Position numbers and translations under genes: made by a program. From Pleurotus ostreatus/Saccharomyces cerevisiae fusant (Eukaryota; Opisthokonta): DNA of 10,746 nt. Below are positions 1-8,412 of the stretch, piece after piece. The stretch lies in NCBI GenBank assembly GCA_024196135.1, contig JAMQCK010001207.1:1-10746 (forward strand), read 5' to 3'. Below the pieces are notes generated by a model. The model ran no database searches, was not told where the DNA came from, and saw only the letters and a program-made list of their open reading frames with translations. The number at the start of each line of letters is the position of its first letter. Positions within the stretch are counted from its first letter, which is position 1.

Positions 1-240
1 GGCGCGGAGTACCCCATCGAGCTCGAGATGGAGGAAGACGGCTTCGCGCTGCTGTGCTTCAAGCTTTACTACCTGCTCAGTCACGGCAAGTACTATCGCG
101 CGCGCAAGGGGCTGAAGAAGCTGAAGGGAGACGGGACGGGGACCGGGTTCGGAAGGAAGGGGGACGAACCGCAGGCGACCGAGGGCGACTCGTCCGTGTC
201 GACGGGTGCGGTGAGGAAGAGCGTGTCGGGGGGAGTTTGA
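1..240 (+). CDS. C-terminal part of an unidentified protein (5' truncated by window edge)
   Basis: The frame is open from the first base and ends in TGA at 238-240, giving 79 visible residues. The first ~35 residues look folded (an acidic stretch, then an aromatic/hydrophobic stretch with ALLCFKLYYLL and GKYYRARK). The remainder is a Lys/Gly-rich, then Ser/Thr-rich, probably disordered tail. I do not recognise a family. No splice acceptor has to be invoked in the visible part, so it is probably the last exon. The gene converges on the minus-strand gene ending at 523, with 282 bp between the two stop codons; I see no feature in that spacer. The start and most of the protein lie outside the window. 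Confidence 0.55.
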   Translation, partial: GAEYPIELEMEEDGFALLCFKLYYLLSHGKYYRARKGLKKLKGDGTGTGFGRKGDEPQATEGDSSVSTGAVRKSVSGGV

Positions 241-522
241 GATGATCACACGAGTTGTTCTTGTTCTTTGTTCGTTATACTTTGTTCGAAGCGGCGTTAA
301 GGAAGGCTAGGAAGCTAGTTATTCGTATCCGAATCCGTATTAGTCATGAGCGTCGTAAATGCAGGAGTCAATCTATATGTATGCATAACAGAGTAATGGA
401 AAGTGAAAGTATGGTTCGTAACAATGAAAACATAGGTCTAATTATTGGAACCCTCTCCGAAGCGTTCTGAACGTGTTCCATGAGCAGTTGCCCATGATAG
501 CCACCCTTTGTGCAAGTCGTCA

Positions 523-1503
523 TCACTCGCGGTACTGAGGTTCTGAGCGGACGAAGGAGCCATGACCCCCAGCTTGGTAGATGCGGGGAACTTGCCTATT
601 CCGAGGGCTCTGTCGGAGACCGTCGACGCGTGCCTCTGTCTGCTTGGTTCGGTCCTTATACCCGTAATATGACGGTAATACGGTCAACATGGCTGTACGC
701 GGCCTAAAAGGGCTTCGGGGTGAGTGCGCCTCGACGCCTCGGGTCGACCGTGGTGGACGAGGGGATGTGGCGACATCACGACGAGTGTAGGCGATGTTGG
801 CGTTCTGCGTGCGGGGCGCCGAGCTGCTTGGCTGAGGAGTGGGCGAGCGACGATCGGGGACAGAGTCGTCGGGCTCGGTGGCGATAGTGTTGGTCGAGTC
901 CGTCCGCCCTAGGGCAGCTGGTCGCGAGTGGCCACCTTGGTAGGGGTAACCGACAGGATATGCAGGGGTATAAGCAGGGGGAGGAGGAGATGGAGGAGAT
1001 GCAGAAGGCGCGTGATAGGACCCACTGCCGATGGAGGTCTGCAAGATGGAGCTTGAGCTTCTATTCAGGTAGACAGGATCGTTCATCAGCGCGTGTACCT
1101 CTTGCCGTCTATAGCCCGAGTGGTCTGTGCTCCAGCTACTCGCGTGTCCGAGAGTAATCGAAGAAGAGCGGGAGGCTACGGAGCCGACCGCTGAGATCGT
1201 GGAGCTGGAGGTGGCACTGGCGGTGCTGGCGACGCTGCTCTGGCTAGGCGTTGAGCGCAAAGTCCGGCTCTCGGCGTCGCCGTAGTCGTAGTCGATGCAG
1301 TCGTAGCCGTCGTCGTCTCTAGGTTGGGCACCGCCAAAGTAAGCCTCATCGTCATCCTCATCATCCTCTTTGGGTGCCATGTTCTCCCCAGCATAGTGAG
1401 CGATGCCGAACCAATGGCTGGGACTGTCTGGTCTCTCTTCCGTCGTCTTCGATGTATTGGACTCCACAGAGGCCAAGGAGTCGTCAGCCCTAAGCGAAGA
1501 CAT
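523..1503 (-). CDS. Ser/Pro-rich, largely disordered protein with acidic patch and PPxY motif
   Basis: Single open frame of 326 codons plus stop. The frame is open upstream to 1752, but I start at the ATG at 1503 because a TATA box lies 74 bp upstream of it (1577-1583) and the residues before it do not resemble the rest. Seen in the protein: a strongly acidic segment at residues ~45-79 (EDDEDDDEAYFGG, then DDDGYDCIDYDYGD), a Ser/Thr-rich tract at ~84-116, a proline run ending in PPAY (~170-178), and a basic Ser/Pro/Arg-rich C-terminal third. No signal peptide, membrane segment or recognised domain. PPxY motifs are known ligands of WW domains such as those of Rsp5/NEDD4 ubiquitin ligases; that such binding occurs here is only inference. 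A 3' intron cannot be excluded in the last ~60 codons, which are less biased in composition. Function unknown. Confidence 0.6.
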   Translation of the reverse strand: MSSLRADDSLASVESNTSKTTEERPDSPSHWFGIAHYAGENMAPKEDDEDDDEAYFGGAQPRDDDGYDCIDYDYGDAESRTLRSTPSQSSVASTASATSSSTISAVGSVASRSSSITLGHASSWSTDHSGYRRQEVHALMNDPVYLNRSSSSILQTSIGSGSYHAPSASPPSPPPPAYTPAYPVGYPYQGGHSRPAALGRTDSTNTIATEPDDSVPDRRSPTPQPSSSAPRTQNANIAYTRRDVATSPRPPRSTRGVEAHSPRSPFRPRTAMLTVLPSYYGYKDRTKQTEARVDGLRQSPRNRQVPRIYQAGGHGSFVRSEPQYRE

Positions 1504-1576
1504 GGCACGAGCGAGGTGGCGGCAGAGACGGTGGTCAAGAGTGAGATGCTGGTGAAAGTTACAGAGCGCTAGTGCC

Positions 1577-1583
1577 TTATATA
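1577..1583 (-). promoter_or_regulatory. TATA box of the Ser/Pro-rich protein gene
   Basis: Read on the minus strand the bases are TATATAA. They lie 74 bp upstream of the ATG at 1503, a normal distance for a fungal TATA box and a short 5' leader. The box supports the 1503 start over the longer open frame. Confidence 0.5.
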
Positions 1584-2064
1584 TCGCGCACAAGCGATAT
1601 CTCCGAAAGGCAAAAACTGGAGACCAAAGCGTTGACCGCGAGGCGGTGGCATTGTTTGACATCCAAAAGTAGTAATGCCTGTCCGCCGCCTGCTGTTCAA
1701 AGGGCCAATGCGACAAAGCGGGCCAAGCGACCCTGTTCATATCAGTCAGCAAACGTGCATCGCGGGAAGGCAGTGCTTACCCATTGCTATTGTTCGATAG
1801 ACGGGGCTGTTGTTGCCTGGCCAAAGCAACGCGGCTGCCGGTAAAGTGACGCGAGAAAAGCCAGACGGGGAAAGGTAGCAGCACAAGCAACAAATGGCAT
1901 TACTGAGATAGAAGCTGAGCTATCACACACGATAGTCCATACGCAAGTGCGTGGCCACCTTTGAGGAGCGATGCTCTAGCGTTGATCATAACCATAGGTG
2001 TCCGTCGGAGAACAAAAAGTTGCTGTGACCGGCAAGACTGGACGAGCGCAAGTACCAGCGGTTT
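1584..2064. other. Intergenic region, 481 bp
   Basis: This stretch lies between the 3' end of the small four-exon gene and the TATA box of the Ser/Pro-rich gene. It must hold the 3' UTR of the former and the promoter of the latter. Short open frames occur on both strands, but none has coherent composition or splice signals. I see no RNA gene or repeat. Confidence 0.4.
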
Positions 2065-2752
2065 TTACACGCCGCGCGCCAAGTGTCCGTCGCTGTGGTC
2101 ATTGAGTCATTGGAAACATCGAGAGCAGCTTTGTCAAAAGAACCTACCTTGCGCCGCCTGCGTTTGTTCTGACGTCGGAACTCTCCCACAGCGCGTCCGG
2201 GGTCCATGGTGGCAAGGTGTTTTGGCGGAAAGTGGCAACGGTAGCCTGAGCAAGCGCTCTACCGGTCTGAACCATCGAGACTTCACTGAGCGCTCACCTG
2301 CATTTGCGTGAGAATAGTCTCCATCTGTGATGCGTTATGTCTTGCTTTGGCCACGAACACCGGGTTGACGCTCCTAAACGAGAGGCTCCGTTCATGTATG
2401 TGTATGCGCTTTGTGTGCTTCTCGGACAGTCTATGTTAGGAGATGGTCAGAAAACTGACACGGCCCATGCGATACGACGGCACAGCAAGAAAACCAAGGC
2501 ACTTGACCGTCGCGAGAATCCAGCAAGTGCGCACCTTTTCACCTCGTTGCAAAGCGTCGAGACGGTCTCTGGGTCCAATCTCGTGTCCACGATGTCCCCA
2601 ACTAGTTTATTGATCTTCTTCATCAACTCCGACTGCAGTAGGACTTCATGCGGCATGTCAGTAAGCGCTCGTCGCATTTCCCCTAGGGCCTCCGTCGTCT
2701 GGAAGGCCAGCTGGGTCCCAACGTCGAGCGATAAGTGACTCCTGGAGGTCAT
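2065..2752 (-). CDS. Small helical protein of unknown function, four exons
   Basis: Proposed exons are 2752-2535, 2430-2298, 2245-2148 and 2092-2065, giving 158 residues in one frame. Introns: 2534-2431 (GTGCGC donor, CTGAC branch 16 nt before the AG), 2297-2246 (GTGAGC, 52 nt) and 2147-2093 (GTAGGT, 55 nt, ending CACAG). The first 72 residues look like amphipathic helices rich in Leu/Glu/Lys. Residues ~110-125 (ETILTQMQATVATFRQ) read like another coil, followed by a distinctive LPPWTPDALW at ~128-137. The protein has no signal peptide or membrane segment. The shape resembles small coiled-coil subunits of larger complexes, but I cannot name a family. The weakest part is exon 2: an alternative donor at GTGAAA (just after the Asn-Glu codons) joined to the CACAG before 2325 would skip about 42 residues and stay in frame. 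Confidence 0.5.
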
Positions 2753-3393
2753 GACAGCTGGTGCTGTATGCTGGTATCACGGAGGAAGAGATGGGTAGCC
2801 CGATAGTCCGATTTGCGGATTGTCGACAGTGACGACTAATACAAGCAGAGCCTTGCTGTACTCGTGTCAGCCTCGACGGTCTTCCTCATGCTGCGGACCA
2901 TTCAGTCCAAGCTAAGAGGGGTTACCGGCTATCACCCGAGCCAGGGGATGGAGCGAGCCTCCCAAGCCACATGTTCAACCTCCAGACGGTGGTTCAACGC
3001 CGCTGGCTTAATAGTGCCTAAGTCAGGGCCTGGGGCTGCTGGAATTCGGGGACATGAGGGACTGAAAGAGAGCGCGATGCTTGTTTGCCTTCTGATTGAA
3101 CACTGGCATACCCTGCGCTCGTGATGGACGCGGGAAGTACGTGCGTTCCGGAGAACAATGAGCAGGGAGGGACGGGCCGAACGGTCCGAGGATTTCCCTT
3201 GGGTCTGGCTTCGAAGACGACACTGGCGTTTCTCAAGGATGACTTCCCCCCATGAATTCATTCCAAACTATGATACACGATTTATCAGTAAGACGGTCGA
3301 GCCACCCGTGCTCCGACAAAATCACGACCGCGTCGTCCTACAGTCATCTAGGTGCAGGACGCCAGACATGCATATCTTCAAGAGACGCGCCGT
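2753..3393. other. Intergenic region, 641 bp
   Basis: It separates the AA9 stop codon from the start of the small four-exon gene and should hold the AA9 3' UTR and the small gene's promoter. A CT-rich leader lies just before the ATG at 2752. An ATG-initiated open frame (3261-2932, minus) and overlapping frames on both strands are present, but none shows a domain, coherent composition or clear splice signals, so I do not annotate a gene here. Confidence 0.4.
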
Positions 3394-5088
3394 CTAATGC
3401 TGACGCGCAAGCCTGAGCTTGTGCGCGCGACCAACCATGTTTGCGTTGTACGTCGCGCCCGACAAGCAGCTGTCCCGCGTTGCGCCGCACCCTTCCCAGT
3501 CCGGATTCGGTTGGCTCGCGGCGATGCACTTGTTGTAAGCTGTAGAAGGGGTCGGTGGACTTCAGGCAGAAGGGCAGTGCCAATACGCACTGTTCATGCA
3601 TGTATTCGCGTCGACGACAACGCCAGTAGTGCTCGACGCAGGAGCAGATGATGCGACGGTCGTGGCTGGCGCGGAGCTGACGGCTGCTGCAAAGTATGTC
3701 AGCGAGGTGAGGTCGATTTTGCCCGGATGAACTTGCAGGTGGAAGCAGCAGAAGTTGACGCAGCGGCTGACGTCGAGACCGCCGCCGAGGTCGACTGAGC
3801 AGCAGAAGTGGAGTAAGCGGCAGAGGTAGAAACGACCTCCGATGTAGATGGCGCGGAGGACGTCTCTACGGGCACTGCAACAGAGGACACCACCGACGTA
3901 GTGGTAGCGACCGAGCTCGAAGCCACTGAAGTGGGCACTGCAGCGGACGACGATGCTGCAACAGAAGTCGCCACCGAGGTAACGGCCGACGTCGCCGCAA
4001 CCTCGCTCGTCATTGCGCCGCCCGCGCCTGCCGTGTACTCAGGGACCTCTGTCGGCACCGTCGTGGGCTGTAGCGCCGTGTCCCACGTCGCTGTTGTCGG
4101 ATACGCCGAGTTGATCGGCGCCGGCGCGGTGAAGCCGTAGGGCGCGGGTCCCGGGACCGTGTAGTCATCGAGCTGCTGGTAGATGTTGATGAGGATGCCC
4201 GGGTCCTGCGCGCTGTAGGCTCCGGGGAGGGATACGGTGTCGGGCTGCGCGGTGCCGCTGCCGGTGACGTTGACCTGGAAGCAAGTCATGTAGAATTGCG
4301 CGCCGCCCTCGCTGCCCGCGGTGTGGAGAGCTTCAGAAGGCGGTCAGCATACGTTCTCTTAAATAGTCAGTGTATCCCACCTATGGTCTCCGCACGAAGG
4401 AGGTACTGGCCAGGAGCGACGTCCGGGATCGTGAACGTGTAATGACCGCAGTTATCGTTGAGGACCTCTGCAAGTAGATCAGCAGCGGTCTTGCGCCACA
4501 AGAGAAGGCCTCCTTACGGTTGCCGAAGTAGTCCGGGTTATTGCTCATGAGGCCCATTTCATGGATCTTGAACCACGAAGCCTCAGAGCCGACAGCGGTC
4601 GTGGCCTGAGGGGCATGGTCAATACAACATAGCCGGAATAGCATCAAGAGTTCACGCACATCATCCACGGCCGCCATGTAGATCATCTGCGGACCGAAGT
4701 GGTTTCCGCCAATGGCCTCATTCGCGCACGACCGATCATTCGGCTGCTGGTGCATCTCGACCGTAACCGAGTCGCCAGCTGGATAACAACATACGGTCAG
4801 CCTTCAAGATGATGTTACAGGAAGGATGTACAAACCTGCCATAGGACAAACCCCACTGCTCGAAGCTGCGCCGGCATTGCATGCAATGTCCTGCATCAAG
4901 TTGTCAGACCTTGCCATGCAGTCAAATACAAGGATACTCACCGCGCTCGTTACATCCGTCACCGGCGAGTTGCTCGCGGGGAGCCGCGCGCAGGACGAGC
5001 CAGCGTCCGTCTCGCCAATCCACAACTCCTGGAACGTCGCGTGCGCCGACACGTACGCGGCGAGGAACACTAAAGATATGAGCTGCAT
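3394..5088 (-). CDS. AA9 lytic polysaccharide monooxygenase (former GH61) with Ser/Thr linker and Cys4 C-terminal module
   Basis: Secreted copper enzyme that oxidatively cleaves cellulose or related glucans. Exons: 5088-4942, 4890-4836, 4778-4660, 4605-4518, 4467-4381, 4330-3737, 3686-3591, 3539-3394; 443 residues. Signal peptide 1-15 (MQLISLVFLAAYVSA), then His16, which becomes the mature N-terminal His of the copper histidine brace. The second brace His is His94 in GGNHFGP; the axial Tyr is Tyr179 and the second-sphere Gln is Gln177 in QFYMTCFQ; His168 is in ALHTAG. The family signature GAYSAQDPGILINIY follows at ~202-216, so the catalytic domain is ~16-230. Residues ~265-390 are a Ser/Thr/Ala-rich linker, including five STSAA hexads. 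The end (~391-443) has Cys393, 400, 413 and 420 around a PNPDW motif and is not a CBM1. Introns are 50-57 nt; intron 6 is GC-AG. The start is fixed by the signal peptide and the required His; the open frame runs further upstream but is leader. Regioselectivity cannot be read from the sequence. Confidence 0.95.
3687..3736 (-). other. Non-canonical GC-AG intron (intron 6 of the AA9 gene)
   Basis: The donor reads GCAAGT, the usual donor of GC-AG introns. A CTGAC branch point and TTTGCAG acceptor follow, for 50 nt in total. Splicing here keeps the Ser/Thr/Ala-rich frame and leads into the Cys4 module. Using the only nearby GT (three bases later) would shift into an Arg-rich frame with no resemblance to the linker. 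Confidence 0.75.
3744..3833 (-). repeat. Five tandem 18-bp units encoding (x)STSAA hexads in the AA9 linker
   Basis: Residues 332-361 of the AA9 protein are five consecutive hexads x-Ser-Thr-Ser-Ala-Ala, with x = Val, Tyr, Gln, Val, Ala. The repeat lies in the linker joining the catalytic domain to the C-terminal module. Such Ser/Thr-rich linkers are typically heavily O-glycosylated and flexible. Codon use differs between units, so the array is not a very recent perfect duplication. Confidence 0.8.
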
Positions 5089-5223
5089 CGCGCTGATATG
5101 TGGTGAACCGACAGCAGAAACGAAAGGAAGGGTGAACGAAGGGTACACGAGGGATGAAGGCCTCAGGTAAACCAGCAAAGGGAAAAAAGATGTGCGTGAA
5201 GTAGCAGAAGTGCCTCGCCCGCC

Positions 5224-5230
5224 TTTTATA
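5224..5230 (-). promoter_or_regulatory. TATA box of the AA9 gene
   Basis: On the minus strand the bases read TATAAAA, 135 bp upstream of the AA9 ATG at 5088. The strong TATA element fits an inducible secreted-enzyme gene, and its position implies a leader of roughly 100 nt. Confidence 0.6.
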
Positions 5231-5525
5231 CCGCGCCGCACCGGAAGACCACCGAATTCATTTGGTCAGGAACCCGCGCCTGGCCCCGCGTCCCTGGTGG
5301 ATGCTTGACGACGAACAACGGCGGGGGACGAGCCTGGGACGTGTTGCGAGATCGGCCGCTGGCGAGGCCTTGTGCCCGATCCGGGAATCCTCCGTGTGTT
5401 GGCTCAGTCGACAGGTGAAGACAGGACCACAAGAGAGAAGCATTGCGAGAAGTTCATTGCACGAGATGAAGCACTGTATGCGATGAAGAAGTCACTCCTC
5501 CGCAAGGTCGTTGATGCGTCTACAG
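5231..5525. promoter_or_regulatory. AA9 upstream region / RAD17 3' flank, with two possible CreA/Mig1-type sites
   Basis: This 295-bp gap holds the end of RAD17 and the AA9 promoter. Two hexamers match the SYGGRG consensus of the fungal carbon-catabolite repressor CreA/Mig1: GCGGGG at 5321-5326 on the plus strand and the same on the minus strand at 5284-5289. They lie ~55-100 bp upstream of the TATA box. Repression of such genes by glucose is known in fungi, but in GC-rich DNA this short consensus is expected often by chance, so these are only candidates. Confidence 0.2.
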
Positions 5526-8036
5526 TCAGAAGTCCTCGATGTCATCACTCTCCAGCCACCCACCGTCCCTCTTATCCTGTGTGTCGTACCCGGCGTCCCA
5601 GTCCTGATCCTCCATCGCCGGCTCGCTGGTCACCACCGCGTCCGTCTCGTCCAGCTGCTCGTCGCCGCCTCCGGCACCACGAGCAAAATTGAGATTCGTG
5701 AACAGTCGATGGGTCGGTGGCGCTCGCGTCTGAGGCGGACCCAGGTCTCGCGCCTTGAGCACGCCGCCGAGCGAGGTGACGACGTCGTTGCGGGACCATT
5801 TGTCCTGCGTTCAGGTCAGAACGAGAGTAATAAGTACGAGCGTGAACGAGATGCATACCTCCAACCACCCGCGTACATCCCGCACGCCATCGTGCGCCTC
5901 CTTCTCCTTGTTCAGCGCCTCGAAGAAGTATGGCTTGAACATCTTGTGACCCTTCCGCGGGACAGGACATGGCAGCGAATGCATCGTGCCCAGAGACAGC
6001 AAATGAAAGCGATGCGGGTTGGCTTGATACCACTAACAACACCGTCAGCGGCATGTCACCACTTGATCTGATTCATACCCACCTGCTCTCCCCCACTCGA
6101 GTCCACCCAGCTGAGCCATTCTGACACGCCTTCGCACTGATCTATATCCTCGCAGAACGGTGTGTAGTTCTGGTGGATGTATAGTGATAGCAGTGAGGAG
6201 TCGATGGGCGCGTCCGCATAGATGGACTGCAAGTGATCGTCAACAGCTGCAAAGGGTAGCGACATGAGGACGCACATCAACATTTACCCTGCTCGCCTTC
6301 CGGTCATGCTCGGACAGCCAGTCTGGTAATGGCGGCGGGTTCTTAAGCGTGCGGTCGAGATCCTTCTCTTTCTGAATATCTCTCTGCAGCTGCGACTTGC
6401 CCGGTGGATCGCCTTTGCCTGCATTACGTTCGTCAACATCTTGATCGCGCGACCAGCAAGTTTGGCGCACGCTTGTTGTACAAGATCTTCCCGAGAAGGT
6501 GGAAGAGCACAAGGCCCTGCTCTCGTCGTGTTATGGCTTCAAGCACAGCACGATCACTCTTGCCCTTCTTCCCTGTCCACGCATTAGACCAGCTATCAAG
6601 TCGTTCATGAGTCGGAAAGGGTACCTCGCTTCGTAGCAACGCTAGCGAACTGCAAGGCCATTATAGCGCTGCGTATGTCGCCATTCGACGTTGCTACAAG
6701 CGTGTCGAGGAACTCGCCAGATGGTTGCTGCGATCGCTTCGCAAGCATCCCCTTCAATGCGCGCGTCATCAGGGTCGGCGCGATGGGGTTGAACCTAGGA
6801 CATAAGTCAGTCTCGCGCTTAGCCAACCAACCTCAGCTTCAGCAGCATACAGGATCCGCGTCACGAAAGGTCCATTCAGCATCTCCTTAGGCAGCACCGT
6901 GCGCATGTCGATGACGCTGTCGCGTGCGTGCATTGCGCCAACTTCGTCCATTTGCGTGCCCCGAAGCCCAGCGTCGCTGATGATGATGACGATCGGGGGC
7001 AGAACTACGTCTGACGGCTGGACGAGGCTGCGCAGGGATTCGTGGAACGACTGTTGGGTGCCGGAATGCAGGATGTTCGGGAGGTCCTCGAGAAGGATGA
7101 TGTGAGGGCGCGCGTTTGACGAGAAGACGTCGCGACACCGCGATGCGCGGCTCATGAAGGTGCTGAAAGGTTCGTGGGAGGAGGGAGCGTATTCTGTAGT
7201 ACATTGAGATAGGAACGAGCAGCAGGTGAGGAAGTTACGCACCATCTGGATCGTAATCATCCGAGTCCGTGTAGGCTTTGCTTGCGTTGGACTCGTTGCG
7301 CCACTCCATGATGTCGAAGCCCATCTCGCGCGCTAAGACCCTCACTGTCGACGTCTTGCCCGTGCCTGCAGGCCCTGTGAGGACCAGTATACGCTACAAT
7401 ATCATCAGCAGAGCTCATGAGCGGTGCTAGCCCACGCACTCGGTACTTGCGCAACTTGTCGCCTGTCAAAGCTTCCTTGAACCATGTCCGTACGGAGTCG
7501 ACTTTCTTCACATGGACCGCAAGCTCTTCCTAGTCGTATATCAGATGGTCAGAGGAGCATTGGTGAACAGAGTCGTGTACCTCCGTCGTTGGCTCGTACA
7601 GATCGACCCATAGCTGGTCGTTGGGTTCCTCTGCGGTTCGAAGTCAATCTCTTGGCCTGCTGCAAAAAAACCGCAACGCACCACGTTCTTTGCCCTTTCC
7701 CTTCACATCCGCCTCCTTCGGCGTCGCTTTAGACCGTGTCTGTGCGGATGCAGGCTTTCTTGTGGGCTTGGGGGCAGGCGGTTCAGGCAACGCATCGGCG
7801 TCGATTACTTCTTTGAACTTGGTAGATTGAGCTTCAGTTTCCGTCAGAAGCAATCCACGTACGACGCTCAGGGGATCAAATCTCTTCGTCTTCGCCTGGG
7901 AAGAGGATGGCCCCAGAACGTCAGAACTCAGAGACTTGGTCTTCAAGGACGTCGATTTGGGTCGCGGCTGCTTTGCTTGCTTGGATTGCGACTGTGTCAG
8001 ACTTTTCAGAGAGCTCTGGGAGAGTACTTTAGGCAT
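5526..8036 (-). CDS. RAD17: RAD17 / Rad24 checkpoint clamp-loader subunit, eleven exons
   Basis: Nuclear AAA+ ATPase that joins RFC2-5 to load the 9-1-1 clamp at damaged DNA and so activates the checkpoint kinase. Exons: 8036-7682, 7630-7581, 7529-7440, 7393-7243, 7193-6851, 6794-6625, 6572-6471, 6418-6276, 6226-6083, 6032-5859, 5804-5526; 666 residues, normal for the family. Residues 1-118 are a Ser/Lys-rich disordered N-terminus, followed by QLWVDLYEPTTEEELAVH, the conserved entry to the ATPase domain. Walker A is GPAGTGKT (172-179); a conserved MEWRNESN follows; Walker B is IILLED (247-252). Then come VIIISDAG (sensor-like strand), FNPIAPTLM and TRREQGLVLFHLLGKILYNKR, all typical of Rad17. 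The C-terminus is acidic and ends in SDDIEDF. Introns are 46-56 nt, mostly with CTGAC/TTGAC branch points. Intron 8 has two in-frame donors 12 nt apart. The start at 8036 is the first sensible ATG, and its reading runs without a break into the domain. Confidence 0.95.
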
Positions 8037-8412
8037 GATTGCTGAGTTCAGAGAGTCGATAGGTACATTCAAGACGATGGGAGTTTCGAACAAGTTAGGC
8101 GCGCAGAACAATGAGTGCGCGTGATTGTGACAACGCGGTGTGACATGTCGCGTTCTTGTCTTGCACGTGCATGGGTCAATTCGACTTTCGACCCGCCCAG
8201 GGGCCAAGGCTCGATGTATCCTTGCCAGATGCTGCTAATAGCCTTAGGCATCGAGGCAATAACCTATCGGTCATCCAGCGTACGGTTTCAGCTATGAATA
8301 CATGAGGCGTCTTCGAAGCCGTCAACATGCAAACTGAACGATGCATGCTAGTACCAATACCTACTGGTCTTAGGGTCTTGATTATATACAGAGCAATAGA
8401 TTGCTCACATAT
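8037..8412. other. Intergenic region, 376 bp (CE16 3' flank and RAD17 promoter)
   Basis: It lies between two minus-strand genes. It should contain the CE16 3' UTR near 8300-8412 and the RAD17 promoter near 8040-8300. I find no clear TATA box close to the RAD17 start. The only distinctive element is the CACGTG palindrome listed separately. Short open frames here are not convincing. Confidence 0.4.
8162..8171. promoter_or_regulatory. Palindromic E-box TGCACGTGCA upstream of RAD17
   Basis: A perfect 10-bp palindrome with a CACGTG core, 126 bp upstream of the RAD17 ATG. CACGTG is the binding core of bHLH factors such as fungal Cbf1 or Pho4-like proteins. A single site has limited weight, and no function for RAD17 is implied by the sequence alone. 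Confidence 0.25.

Noticed and set aside
2932..3261. ATG-initiated open frame of 109 codons on the minus strand
   Set aside because: Its composition is not coherent, it has no domain or signal peptide, frames overlap on both strands, and no splice signals link it to a neighbour.
3343..3600. Open frame extending AA9 exon 7 without splicing (MHEQCVLALPF...)
   Set aside because: It is in the wrong frame relative to the linker. Splicing at GTGCGT (3590) to CTACAG (3540) yields the Cys4 module in frame.
3901..4140. Open frame of 79 codons on the plus strand, Ala/Thr/Val-rich
   Set aside because: It is the antisense shadow of the repetitive Ser/Thr/Ala linker of the AA9 gene.
5089..5241. Upstream extension of the AA9 frame starting near 5241
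   Set aside because: The open frame runs through the TATA box and leader. A longer start would bury the signal peptide and the N-terminal His needed for copper binding.
5572..6071. Long open frames on both strands over the RAD17 3' end
   Set aside because: They are shadow frames of RAD17 exons 10-11; GC-rich coding DNA commonly leaves other frames open.
6769..7260. Reading RAD17 exon 5 straight through into GTTGGTTGG (intron 5 donor at 6834)
   Set aside because: That donor gives a 37-nt intron in the wrong phase. The donor GTATGC at 6850 gives a 56-nt intron and restores the conserved RILFNPIAPT reading.
8381..8391. TATA-like ATTATATAC near 8384
   Set aside because: It is ~350 bp from the RAD17 ATG and only ~25 bp after the CE16 stop codon, so it more likely belongs to the CE16 3' UTR.
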